A stretch of DNA of 64,000 bases from positions 62,001 to 126,000 of the forward strand of contig NZ_QLSX01000004.1 in NCBI RefSeq assembly GCF_003268885.1, given 5' to 3'. Made by a program: the position numbers and the translations under genes. The stretch comes from Onishia taeanensis. Its GTDB lineage: Bacteria; Pseudomonadota; Gammaproteobacteria; Pseudomonadales; Halomonadaceae. Each line of letters starts with the position of its first letter. Position 1 is the first letter of the stretch. The notes below the pieces were generated by a model. It searched no databases, was not told the DNA's origin, and worked only from the letters and a program-made list of their open reading frames with translations. Below are positions 56,001 through 63,800 of the stretch, piece by piece.

Positions 56001-57019
56001 AGCCACTTGAGCGAATCGCCTTGAGACAGCAACTGCTGTCTGACCTCATCATCCGCCAGGCAGGCCTCTAGTCGGGACAGCGACTCGGTGTTCTGCGCCT
56101 TGCGCCAGCCCACATCCCCTGCCCCATCAACGAAGGCGATGCCTTCCAGGGCGGAGAGATCACGTAGATAGCTATCTGCATCCTGTACCTGCAACGACGC
56201 TGTGGACAGGCCTTCCAATACGCTCCAACGTTCACCCATGCGCTTTAACGCCTGCTCATGGCGCTTGATGATCGCTTCGCTGGTCAGTTCGGCCACATCC
56301 GCTACATGCGACGCCTGCTCCGCTTCGACCCGGTGTTGCTGCCAGCCGACAAGCAGCCAGCCGAGCGTGCTCAGGGTGACCCCGATCACCGCTGCGGTAC
56401 AGAGCCCCCGACCAAGCCTGAGTGGAAAACGCTGCCAGTGTTCTGCCGCATAGCGCATGGCCAAGCCGAAGCATAAGTAGAAACCACTGCACAGAGGGCT
56501 GCTCATCCGCTGCAGCTCCTGCAAGGCGTCATGGCGTGTGGGTACCAGGACCACCAGGAGGCTGGCCAAGCCTACTAGGAAGAGTCCGTTACCTACTAAC
56601 TTGAAGCACCAGCGCCTGGCCTGCCCCCGCACGCCAAGCCATAGGCCGAAGGCGATCATCAAGGGAAAGATGGCGGAGGCGATCTGTAAGCTCCCCTTTC
56701 CCGCTCCGCTATCGAAGCTCACTCCCTGAGGGGAGATCCCCATGGCCTCGGCCAGCAGATACACGGCATAGAAAGCTAGCAGAGCTGACAGGCTTAAGCG
56801 CCACCTCCGGTGATGCTGGATCAACGCCAGGAGGCCAAGCCCGGCCAGCAGCCCTGAGACAGCACTGCCCGGCGTGACCCGCAGGCCAGACGGCAGATGA
56901 AGGTCCAGCCCCAGTTGAGCGAAGAGTGCACCAAATACGCCCATCGCGGTGGTGCCGGCAATCAACACCACCAGCCCGGCATCCCCAGCCAAGTGTTGAT
57001 GCTTGTGTGCAGAATCCAT
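53018..57019 (-). CDS. Membrane GAF-PAS-LOV-GGDEF-EAL cyclic di-GMP enzyme
   Basis: A 1333-residue signalling protein. About seven membrane helices (15-225) are followed by a periplasmic sensor-like region (226-440), another helix (447-470), a GAF domain (490-645) and a PAS domain (about 655-775). A second PAS of LOV type (about 785-900) has GRNCRFLQG and the flavin-adduct Cys825. The GGDEF domain (about 925-1085) has the intact motif at 984-988 and an RAGD inhibitory site just before. The EAL domain (about 1100-1333) has EAL at 1112-1114, NLSPMQF, DDFGTG, KVKID and VAEGVE. Both catalytic halves look active, so it could make or break cyclic di-GMP, perhaps in response to blue light. Confidence 0.92.
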   Translation of the reverse strand: MDSAHKHQHLAGDAGLVVLIAGTTAMGVFGALFAQLGLDLHLPSGLRVTPGSAVSGLLAGLGLLALIQHHRRWRLSLSALLAFYAVYLLAEAMGISPQGVSFDSGAGKGSLQIASAIFPLMIAFGLWLGVRGQARRWCFKLVGNGLFLVGLASLLVVLVPTRHDALQELQRMSSPLCSGFYLCFGLAMRYAAEHWQRFPLRLGRGLCTAAVIGVTLSTLGWLLVGWQQHRVEAEQASHVADVAELTSEAIIKRHEQALKRMGERWSVLEGLSTASLQVQDADSYLRDLSALEGIAFVDGAGDVGWRKAQNTESLSRLEACLADDEVRQQLLSQGDSLKWLFLSPDQPLKALVAVPLPSPAAGRLVAQIDLNMLLLREMRPELGDYVLHVEQDDRLLGEPVALDHAHDDSEQALQPLAERFIDFPGASPLRLAIFGGPPGPWSASSLLSTGVGAGSLILSYLLAFSIGVMRLSQGRARQLDHANRQLQYQYRAQALIAGETSQDKSLEAVCRMLERQVPGAFCTIMLCDDTQTYFHDGIGPSLPSKYLQALTGVKIGPEVGACGSAAYSRKLVICEDLATDPRWEGYQDLVKHYELAACWSFPVISSRGQVLATVALYHSEPGAPDNEERQLASKAVDLVALAIERHRDRQALVESEQRYRSLFTHHPDAVFSLDMEGLFLSLNPQVAEITGLPASEMLGKHFSQFVETGDIPQGQALLEIARTGRALRYELQNRDVRGTLHELDVTTIPIMMGDRVTGVFGIAKDITALKNDETRLRILERSVEASVHGVLIVDANQTDMPIIFANHAFSRISGYSNAEIKGRNCRFLQGHETDPQTVQEIRQGLDDQRDVQVTLCNYRKNGERFWNDLHISPVRDEHGAVSHFIGVVNDVTQRIADQAALTHQASHDVLTDAYNRAKFEERLKHHAEIAQRRNELLVVFFIDLDDFKPINDTHGHAMGDRLLVAVAERLATELRAGDTLGRFGGDEFLVLLPNLEQEHQAQKVVDRLLAALTRPYKVDDHVFRLSASIGMASSREMSLQHPEQLIMWADSAMYAAKKQGGNTALWYRHHFNMGLSKRVELRKDIQEAIEKDEFSLHYQPLMSYDGDVLGFEALIRWQHPTKGQISPGNFIPVAEITGQIIPISEWVLAQVCQDLPQLQELGARGCRVAVNLSPMQFQRPTFLSQLEQRLEESHIPPHWLELEVTEGVLMEDKEVTISILHALRELGVGVAIDDFGTGFSSLSYLKQLPVSKVKIDRSFIRDLAVDGNDRAIVQSIISMAKHMELQVVAEGVETEDQLQCLADDGCEIFQGFLLAKPMPLEQLEQFLARTPEF

Positions 57020-57320
57020 CAGAGGTCATCCCTTACTGAAGTACCATCAGGAGGAAGTTAATACTTTTTCCTTATAACTCAGATGCTTAAAAAACAAGAG
57101 CAGCTACATATTTTCACTACACTGTACACACAATTTTTTCCTACACACTCAACAATCAATAGGCGAGTTGGCTGACAAGGTAAGAAATACATGCATTGAA
57201 AGACTTAGAAGCATCGCGCAGCGATTCCATTTCTCACGTCAGATGATCGCATTACGGATGATGGGTAGGAAAGAGTGGCATATGCTGCTTAAGCATTAGT
57301 TTTCTACGAGGACCACACAC
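57020..57320. other. AT-rich intergenic region
   Basis: About 300 bases clearly richer in A and T than the rest of the window, with no supported gene. It holds the promoter of the large cyclic di-GMP enzyme gene and lies just before the decayed GGDEF gene. Confidence 0.45.
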
Positions 57321-58149
57321 GTGGAGTTACACAGCCTGTGGCAGTCGCTGACGTATCCAAAACGCATGGCGAAATCGTTGGCAAATAACCACAGCATCCA
57401 GTGCGCCATCATCATGCTGCTATTGTGCCTTGGCGCAGGAATCGTATATGCCACTGGTGGGACGGCTTACGCCTATCTTTATTATTGCTGATCCCCATAT
57501 TGGTTGCCGCCTCATGATATGCCCTGCCTGGTAGCCTTATCACAGCACTTGTCGCCAGCATATTGATGGCTTTTATGCCTCAAGACGCCAACCGTGGCAT
57601 CGATCAGGAAAGCGCCAACTATTTGCTCCGTATGGCGCTGTATATGCTGCTGGGTGGCGTTGCCGATTGGCTGTCTCATTCCCGTCGTCAAGCGCTCGTC
57701 GCCCATCGCTACGTGGCCCACAGCGATGACCAATCTGGCCTCGCTAACCAGGTCGCACTCAATGAGGGTCTTCACAAGCGACACTCACAGCCCAAATGAC
57801 TGGTGTGGTCAAGGTAAAGATCACTGACATGTCAGACGTCATCGAAGCCTTGGGCTTAGAAGCTGCCGATGAGCTTCTCTTCGAGATGAGCCAAAAGCTT
57901 AGTCGGGCGATTAGTGGTAACCACCAAGCCTACCGCATCACCCCAGATGAGCTGGCTCTGATCGTGCCAGACCTCGAACCACATGATCTCGACACAATCA
58001 GTCAGCAATTGCTGGAGGCTGGGGAGGAAACCCCATCCATTCAGCAGATGCCTGTCCGTATCCAGCTGGCACTTGGCAGCGCCATTACCGACATCAACAA
58101 CAAGATAATGCCAGTCAAGCTGCTACGAGAACCGCACGTTGCAATTTGA
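57321..58149 (+). pseudogene. Decayed membrane GGDEF gene
   Basis: Three frames together read as one gene. Frame one (GTG at 57321, GAGG upstream) encodes a membrane segment up to a stop at 57489. The reading then continues in another frame from about 57478 (LLLLIPILVAAS), with a nonsense codon at 57515, through YALPGSLITALVASILMAF to the GGDEF opening SGLANQVALNEGLHKR, stopping at 57799. A third frame (57796-58149) continues with VKITDMSDVIEALG, AADELLFEMSQKL and YRITPDELALIVPD, where TPDEL stands at the GGDEF position. It ends before any EAL domain. So: two frameshifts, one nonsense codon, and a probable 3' truncation. Confidence 0.75.
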
Positions 58150-58320
58150 AATCCATCCAACGACGGCAGGGGAGCACACATTGAACGCAGCATGTCGTGA
58201 CCAAACAGACTTGGCGGCATCATTGATCACGCTCACCTTCCGCAAAATGCCTGACGCGATTCCCGGTGGCAACCTGCGGCTTACATACCACTCAAGCCCG
58301 TCGTTTTGGCCGACGCCCAT

Positions 58321-58995
58321 TCACGAGATCACCTCCCCCGCCTCAATCAATGTCAGGCGGCCGGTCAAGAAGGCACCGGTGTCGATATAGTGGACATTGC
58401 CAAGGCTGGTTGGGGTGCCGACGATGGAGTGCCCCACTACTACAGCATCGATGCCATCGACGGTTGTCCTGTCACCTTCCTTGATGCGCGAGCGACCCCA
58501 AATAAGGCGCTCGCGGCCGGAATCATTGTCTTCGAGTTCAAGCCGGGACCTGTCAGCGGGCGGTTCAGCATGCACGATGCCTATACGCTTGCCGGCAACG
58601 CTTAGCTCTCTTGCGTAGGGTAGATGGCGCATGGCATCGCTGAGCACCATCTTCACTTCCTTGACGCTCCCTCTCTGCACCCAGGTGCCGCCATTGGCCA
58701 TCCACAATTCATGCTTGTGCCATTCATCGCCGACGGTGTTGAACAAAGCTTTGTAGGCCAGCATCTCGTGATTGCCTCGCACTCCGAAGAACCAGGGCTT
58801 GAACGGCAAAGACAGGCAGTCGAACGATTGTGCGCCGCGATCGATCAGGTCGCCCACGCTGAAAAGGCGATCCCGAGCCCTATCGAAATCGACGCTGGCC
58901 ATGGCTTTCATCAGCAGGTCGTACTGGCCATGAATGTCGCCGACCAGGAAGTCGCGGCCTTGCGTATTGGCGGCATGCTGCACAAAAAAGGTCAC
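58321..58995 (-). CDS. PrpA/PrpB-like serine/threonine protein phosphatase
   Basis: A 224-residue calcineurin-like phosphatase of the phage lambda/PrpA type. The metal motifs are GDIHG at 19-23, SVGDLIDRG, GVRGNHE and GIVHAEPP, with VVGHSIVG near the C-terminus, all in the expected order. I chose the GTG with AAGGAG 8 bases upstream; the ATG nine codons earlier has no ribosome binding site. It lies in the less GC-rich segment next to the decayed GGDEF gene. Confidence 0.88.
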   Translation of the reverse strand: MTFFVQHAANTQGRDFLVGDIHGQYDLLMKAMASVDFDRARDRLFSVGDLIDRGAQSFDCLSLPFKPWFFGVRGNHEMLAYKALFNTVGDEWHKHELWMANGGTWVQRGSVKEVKMVLSDAMRHLPYARELSVAGKRIGIVHAEPPADRSRLELEDNDSGRERLIWGRSRIKEGDRTTVDGIDAVVVGHSIVGTPTSLGNVHYIDTGAFLTGRLTLIEAGEVIS

Positions 58996-59371
58996 GGCTA
59001 CGGCTCCTTCTGATCTGCCCACATCGGCTACCGGGCAAGGATGGCGCTATCCAACGCCCACCTCTAGCGGGTAGCACCAAAGATCGAGAGTAGATTCGTC
59101 ATCAGGTAGCGCCAGCCATGCGGGGGTAACCTGCGCCCTCTGCTGCTCCTGCTCCTGCTCCTGCTTCTGCTTCTCTACTATAGTGCCGCCCGGCCATGGT
59201 AAAGTGCGGGCAGACTTGGGCGCTGGCGGCAAAGTCCTGCCTATATGACTGAATAGAGCAGCAAGTGACAGACAGAGATAGCCCACCAACAGGGGTCGCT
59301 GAGTGCTCTATACCCGCTACACAGTCGCTCAGTTCCTGAATGTCTTTTCCTTCTACCTGTGAGCCGATCAC
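58996..59371. other. Intergenic region with a hexamer repeat
   Basis: No gene is firmly supported. A minus-strand open frame (59047-59289, TTG start, 80 codons) crosses the TGCTYC repeat as a Gln/Glu run. Its codons have unusually AT-rich third positions for this genome and it resembles nothing I know. Confidence 0.35.
59144..59173. repeat. Five tandem TGCTYC hexamers
   Basis: Three copies of TGCTCC followed by two of TGCTTC, without gaps. Such hexamer arrays can change length by slippage without shifting a reading frame. Confidence 0.8.
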
Positions 59372-59752
59372 ATGGCTACCTTTCTGCTGATCTTTGCTGT
59401 TTGCTTCCTGGTCATCGGCAGTATGGTCGGTGTCATGATGCTGTCGCGCACGCCGCGCTACCGTACAGAGGCTCATGATCTGCTGACGCTATTCGACAAA
59501 GCGCTCACCGGCAGCCTCAGCGAGACAGAATGGCATACCGTCATTGGCTACCCAGTGCGTCATGATGAATTCCTCGAGGGCGTTCGCCGCCGCGCGCAGC
59601 ACCTGATGGATGAGCACGGCCGCCCCTGGCAGGCCGCTCAGGGTGGGTCGCTGTTCTCCCGCAGCGGGCGTGACGATCTTCAGGCGCTGCGTGACCACCT
59701 CGCTTCCAGAACGGCGCTACGAGAGGCACGAGAGCGACCACAGTCAGACTAA
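59372..59752 (+). CDS. Small membrane-anchored protein of unknown function
   Basis: A 126-residue protein with one N-terminal membrane helix (residues 3-24, FLLIFAVCFLVIGSMVGVMML) and a hydrophilic, helical cytoplasmic or periplasmic part of about 100 residues (LLTLFDKALTGSLSETEWH, DEFLEGVRRRAQHLMDEHG). No family is recognised. The ribosome binding site is weak. It lies 74 bases ahead of the AraC-type regulator on the same strand. Confidence 0.65.
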   Translation: MATFLLIFAVCFLVIGSMVGVMMLSRTPRYRTEAHDLLTLFDKALTGSLSETEWHTVIGYPVRHDEFLEGVRRRAQHLMDEHGRPWQAAQGGSLFSRSGRDDLQALRDHLASRTALREARERPQSD

Positions 59753-59826
59753 GGCCGCTGTCTTTCGATTTGCATCGGCGTACAATGGCCGCCTATCTGG
59801 TTTAATGTGCCGGGAGTGCCAAACCG

Positions 59827-60627
59827 ATGCCCAGCGCCCTTCATCTTTTCCCGCTCGATACCATTACCAAGCACCATGATCATGACTATCATCAGATCGT
59901 GATCGGGGTGGATGGTAATGCCGAGTTCGAGATCGAAGGTCTGGGCGGTTCGATTGCCCCTCTCTCGGGATGCATCGTTCCGGCCAATCACGTGCATTAC
60001 TACGAAGGGGTGGGGATCAATCGCCATCTCATCATGAACCTGCCATCCGACGCTTTCCCCCTGGCAGGCCAGCACCATGAGTTCGCGCGGCTGTTCGACG
60101 CGCCACTGTTCTTCTCGTTAGATGCATCGCTCACCCGCTATCTCGACTTCCTGGTACAAGAACTCAGCCACATGATGGACGGAGCGCCACAGCAGCTGGT
60201 GCATCACGAACTGATGGCGACCACCTTTCTGTCCTGCCTTAACGTGCGCCTGCAGCCCGCTCAAGAACTGTCCAACGGGCAACAGCGCATCAACTTGGCC
60301 TCGTTGGATCGCTATATTCAGCAACACCTTTCAAAACGACTCAGCGTCGCTGATCTGGCACGTCATGCCTGTCTGAGCGAGGCCCATTTCACTGACTGCT
60401 TCCGCCAACAGGCGGGCGTAACGCCTTATCAATATCTGCTGACCAAGCGCCTGCGTACGGCCCAGCATCTACTCCTTTCAATGCGCCTCCCCTTGTCGGA
60501 AATTGCTGATCAGACTGGCTTTTCTTCGCAAAGCTCGCTGTCACATGCCTTCCGCCGCAGCTTCGGTCACCCTCCCAGCGCCTTGCGTCGGCCTACACAG
60601 CCAACCATTCTTAATAACGCTCCTTAA
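59827..60627 (+). CDS. AraC-family transcriptional regulator, probable putA regulator
   Basis: A 266-residue regulator. The N-terminal half is a cupin-like sensing domain (HDHDYHQIVIGVDG, VPANHVHYYEG). The C-terminal half (about 165-262) holds two helix-turn-helix motifs, LSVADLARHACLSEAHFTDCFRQ and LPLSEIADQTGFSSQSSLSHAFRR. GGGAG lies upstream of the ATG. It is directly upstream of putA on the same strand. In Pseudomonas an AraC-type activator (PruR) controls putA, so the same role is likely here, with proline as a plausible signal. Confidence 0.85.
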   Translation: MPSALHLFPLDTITKHHDHDYHQIVIGVDGNAEFEIEGLGGSIAPLSGCIVPANHVHYYEGVGINRHLIMNLPSDAFPLAGQHHEFARLFDAPLFFSLDASLTRYLDFLVQELSHMMDGAPQQLVHHELMATTFLSCLNVRLQPAQELSNGQQRINLASLDRYIQQHLSKRLSVADLARHACLSEAHFTDCFRQQAGVTPYQYLLTKRLRTAQHLLLSMRLPLSEIADQTGFSSQSSLSHAFRRSFGHPPSALRRPTQPTILNNAP

Positions 60628-60669
60628 GACGTAACCAAAAAGTCTAAATATCGACTTACTCTCGCAACC

Positions 60670-60701
60670 TTTCCCGCTTTTTGACAAATCAAGCCGGGAA
60701 A
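60670..60701. promoter_or_regulatory. Imperfect 32-base palindrome upstream of putA
   Basis: TTTCCCG at 60670-60676 pairs with CGGGAAA at 60695-60701, and an inner TTGA/TCAA adds to the symmetry. It lies 43 bases after the regulator gene and 185 bases before putA, and contains TTGACA at 60681. It could be an operator or the end signal of the regulator transcript. Confidence 0.45.
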
Positions 60702-60886
60702 TTCGCAAGACGCAAGCCGCGCGCATCACTACATTCATCCAGTCATGAAACGACCACGGGCAGTTCGCGCCTGCCCTGACGTTTCCTGGGCCACGCTTCA
60801 CCAGCCGGGTTCCTGCCACCTTCGCAGGCCACTGACGTCATGTCGGCAATGTCGCCCGGTCACGCATTGTCATGGGGTATTCATAA

Positions 60887-63800
60887 ATGCTAGACGCTAA
60901 TAACATGCTGGATAGCACCATTTGGAAGCAGGACCTGGATACGCTGTTCGCCCGCATCAGCGATCATTACGTGGTGGATGAAGAAACCTTCGTAGGTGAA
61001 CTCGTCGACTTCCTGTCCGCCGACGAAGCAGAATTCAAGCGGACAGCGAACCAGGCAGCCGAGCTGGTACGCGAAGTCCGGGAAATGGATACAGCAGTCG
61101 ATTCCATCGATGAACTGCTCCAACAGTACAGCCTTGATACCAATGAAGGCCTGATGTTGATGTGCCTCGCCGAGGCCATGCTGCGCATTCCGGATAAAGC
61201 CACTGCAGACGCCCTGATCGAAGACAAGCTTGGTCCGGCAGACTGGAAGGCCCACGTCGGCAAGAGTGAGTCGTGGTTCGTCAATGCGTCTACCTGGGGC
61301 CTTTTGATGACTGGTCGCGTCATCAACCTGGACAAGCCCAAGGAAGGCAAGCCCGCCCACTTCATCAATAAGCTCGTCAATCGCATGGGTGAGCCGGTCA
61401 TTCGTCGCGCCATGTATGAAGCGATGAAGATCATGGGCAAGCAGTTCGTGCTCGGCCGCGACATCGAAGAGGCACTCAAGCGCTCCAAGCCGCTATTCGA
61501 TAAAGGCTACACCTACTCCTACGACATGCTCGGTGAAGCGGCTCGAACCCGCGCGGACGCCAAACGCTATTTCGATTCCTATGCCGACGCCATCAAGAGC
61601 GTGGGCAAGACCAGCAAGAGCCTGTCGTCCAAGACGCCGTCACCGTCGATCTCCATCAAGCTCTCGGCCCTGCATCCGCGCTATGAATTCGGGCGTCGCG
61701 AGCAGGTCCTCGAAGAGCTGGTCGGCACCGTGCGTGAGCTGGCGGCCATGGCGCGCGAGCGCGATGTGGCCATGACCATCGATGCTGAAGAAGTCGATCG
61801 CCTCGAGTTGTCGCTGGAAGTCTTCCGTGCCGTCTATGAAAGCGACACCTGCCGTGGCTGGGGCCACTTCGGTTTGGTCGTGCAGGCTTACGCCAAGCGC
61901 GCCCTGCCGGTGCTGCATTACATCAATCGCCTGGCCGACCAGCAGGGCGACGAGATCCCGATGCGCCTGGTCAAGGGCGCTTACTGGGATACCGAAGTCA
62001 AGGAGTGCCAGCAGATCGGCGTCGACGGCTATCCGGTCTATACCCGCAAGGCCAGCACTGACGTTGCCTATCTGGTCTGTGCCAGCTTCCTGCTGTCGGA
62101 AAGCACCCGCGGGCGTATCTTCCCGCAGTTCGCGACGCACAACGCGCACACCATCAGCACCATTCTTGAACTGGCCAACGAAGCAAGTCGGCCCTTCGAG
62201 TTCCAGCGCCTGCACGGCATGGGCGAGGCCCTGTACGACGCGGCGCTCAAGCGTGCACCGCAAGGCACTTACTGCCGTATCTATGCGCCGGTAGGGGCGC
62301 ACAAGGATCTACTGCCGTATCTGGTTCGCCGCCTGCTCGAGAACGGGGCCAACTCCTCCTTCGTTCACCAGTTGGTGGACCCGCGTGTCCCGGTCGAATC
62401 GCTTTGCGTGCACCCGGTAGAGACGCTCAAGCAGTACAAGACCTACGCCAACAACCGGATTCCTTTGCCCAAGGATATCTATGGCCCTAACCGCGTGAAC
62501 TCGAAGGGAGTGAACTTGAACATCAACAGCCAGTACCAGCCGCTCATGGATGAGATGGCGAAATTCATGGACAAGGAGTACAACGCTAAACCGCTGCTGG
62601 CCTTCGATGTTGCCGATGACGGCAGTGCTCGCCATGATGTCCTCTGCCCGTTCGACCGCAAGGTCAAAGTGGGCAGCGTGCAGTGGACCAGCAAGGACCA
62701 GGCGTCCAAGGCCGTGGATGCCGCCTGGGCTGCCTTCCCGCGTTGGGAGAACACTCCGGTTGCCGAGCGTGCCGCCATCATCCGCCGCCTGGGCGACCTG
62801 ATGGAAGAGAACCTCGCCGAGCTGATGGCCCTGTGCTCGCGCGAAGGTGGCAAGCTGCTGACCGATGGCGTCGACGAGATCCGCGAGGCGGTTGACTTCT
62901 GCCGCTACTATGCGACCCGCGCCGAAGAGCTGTTCGGTAACGCCACCACTCTGCCGGGCCCCACCGGCGAGTCCAACGAGCTGATGCTGTCCGGCAAGGG
63001 CGTGTTTGCCGCGATCAGCCCCTGGAACTTCCCGATCGCCATCTTCTGCGGTCAGGTCGTGGCAGCGGCCGTTGCCGGCAACCCGGTACTGGCCAAGCCG
63101 GCCGAACAGACCTCACTGGCGGCCAACCGCATTATCGAACTGCTCTATGAAGCGGGCATGCCGCGCGACGTCGTACAGCTGCTGCCGGGCGATGGCCCCA
63201 CCGTGGGCAGCGTGCTCAGCGGTGATCCGCGCATCACTGGCGTGGTCTTCACCGGCGGCACCGACACCGCTCAGATCATCAACCGCGCACTGGCCGCCCG
63301 TGAAGGCGCCGCCCTGCCGACACTGATCGCCGAGACTGGCGGCATGAACGCCATGATCGTCGACTCGACCGCCCTGCCCGAGCAGGTCGTGGCCGATGTC
63401 GTGCAGTCCGCGTTCCAGAGTGCCGGTCAGCGCTGCTCCGCACTGCGCGTGCTTTACCTCCAGGAAGACGTGGCCGACCGGGTCATCGAGATCCTCAAGG
63501 GCGCGATGGACGAGCTGCATGTGGGCGATCCGCGCAACCTGGGTACCGATGTGGGCCCGGTGATCGACGAGGACGCGCGCAAGGGCCTGATGGCTCACAT
63601 CGAGAAACTCAAGGGCGAAGGCCGTCTGGTCGCCGAAACCAAACTCGACCCGGTGCACACCGCCGAGGGCACCTTCGTCGCCCCGGTCGCCTTCGAGATC
63701 GACAGCATCGACGCCCTGGAGCGCGAGCAATTCGGCCCGATTCTGCATATCGTTCGCTACAAGGCCAGCGAGATCGATAAGGTGGTCCAATCCATCAACG

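Noticed and set aside
59047-59289. An 80-codon minus-strand frame upstream of the phosphatase
   Set aside because: TTG start, AT-rich third codon positions and a Gln/Glu run caused by a hexamer repeat. Not strong enough to list as a gene; kept as an open question.
52897-59400. A mobile element bounded by tRNA-Gly
   Set aside because: No integrase, transposase or repeated tRNA 3' end could be found. Only composition and gene content hint at transfer.
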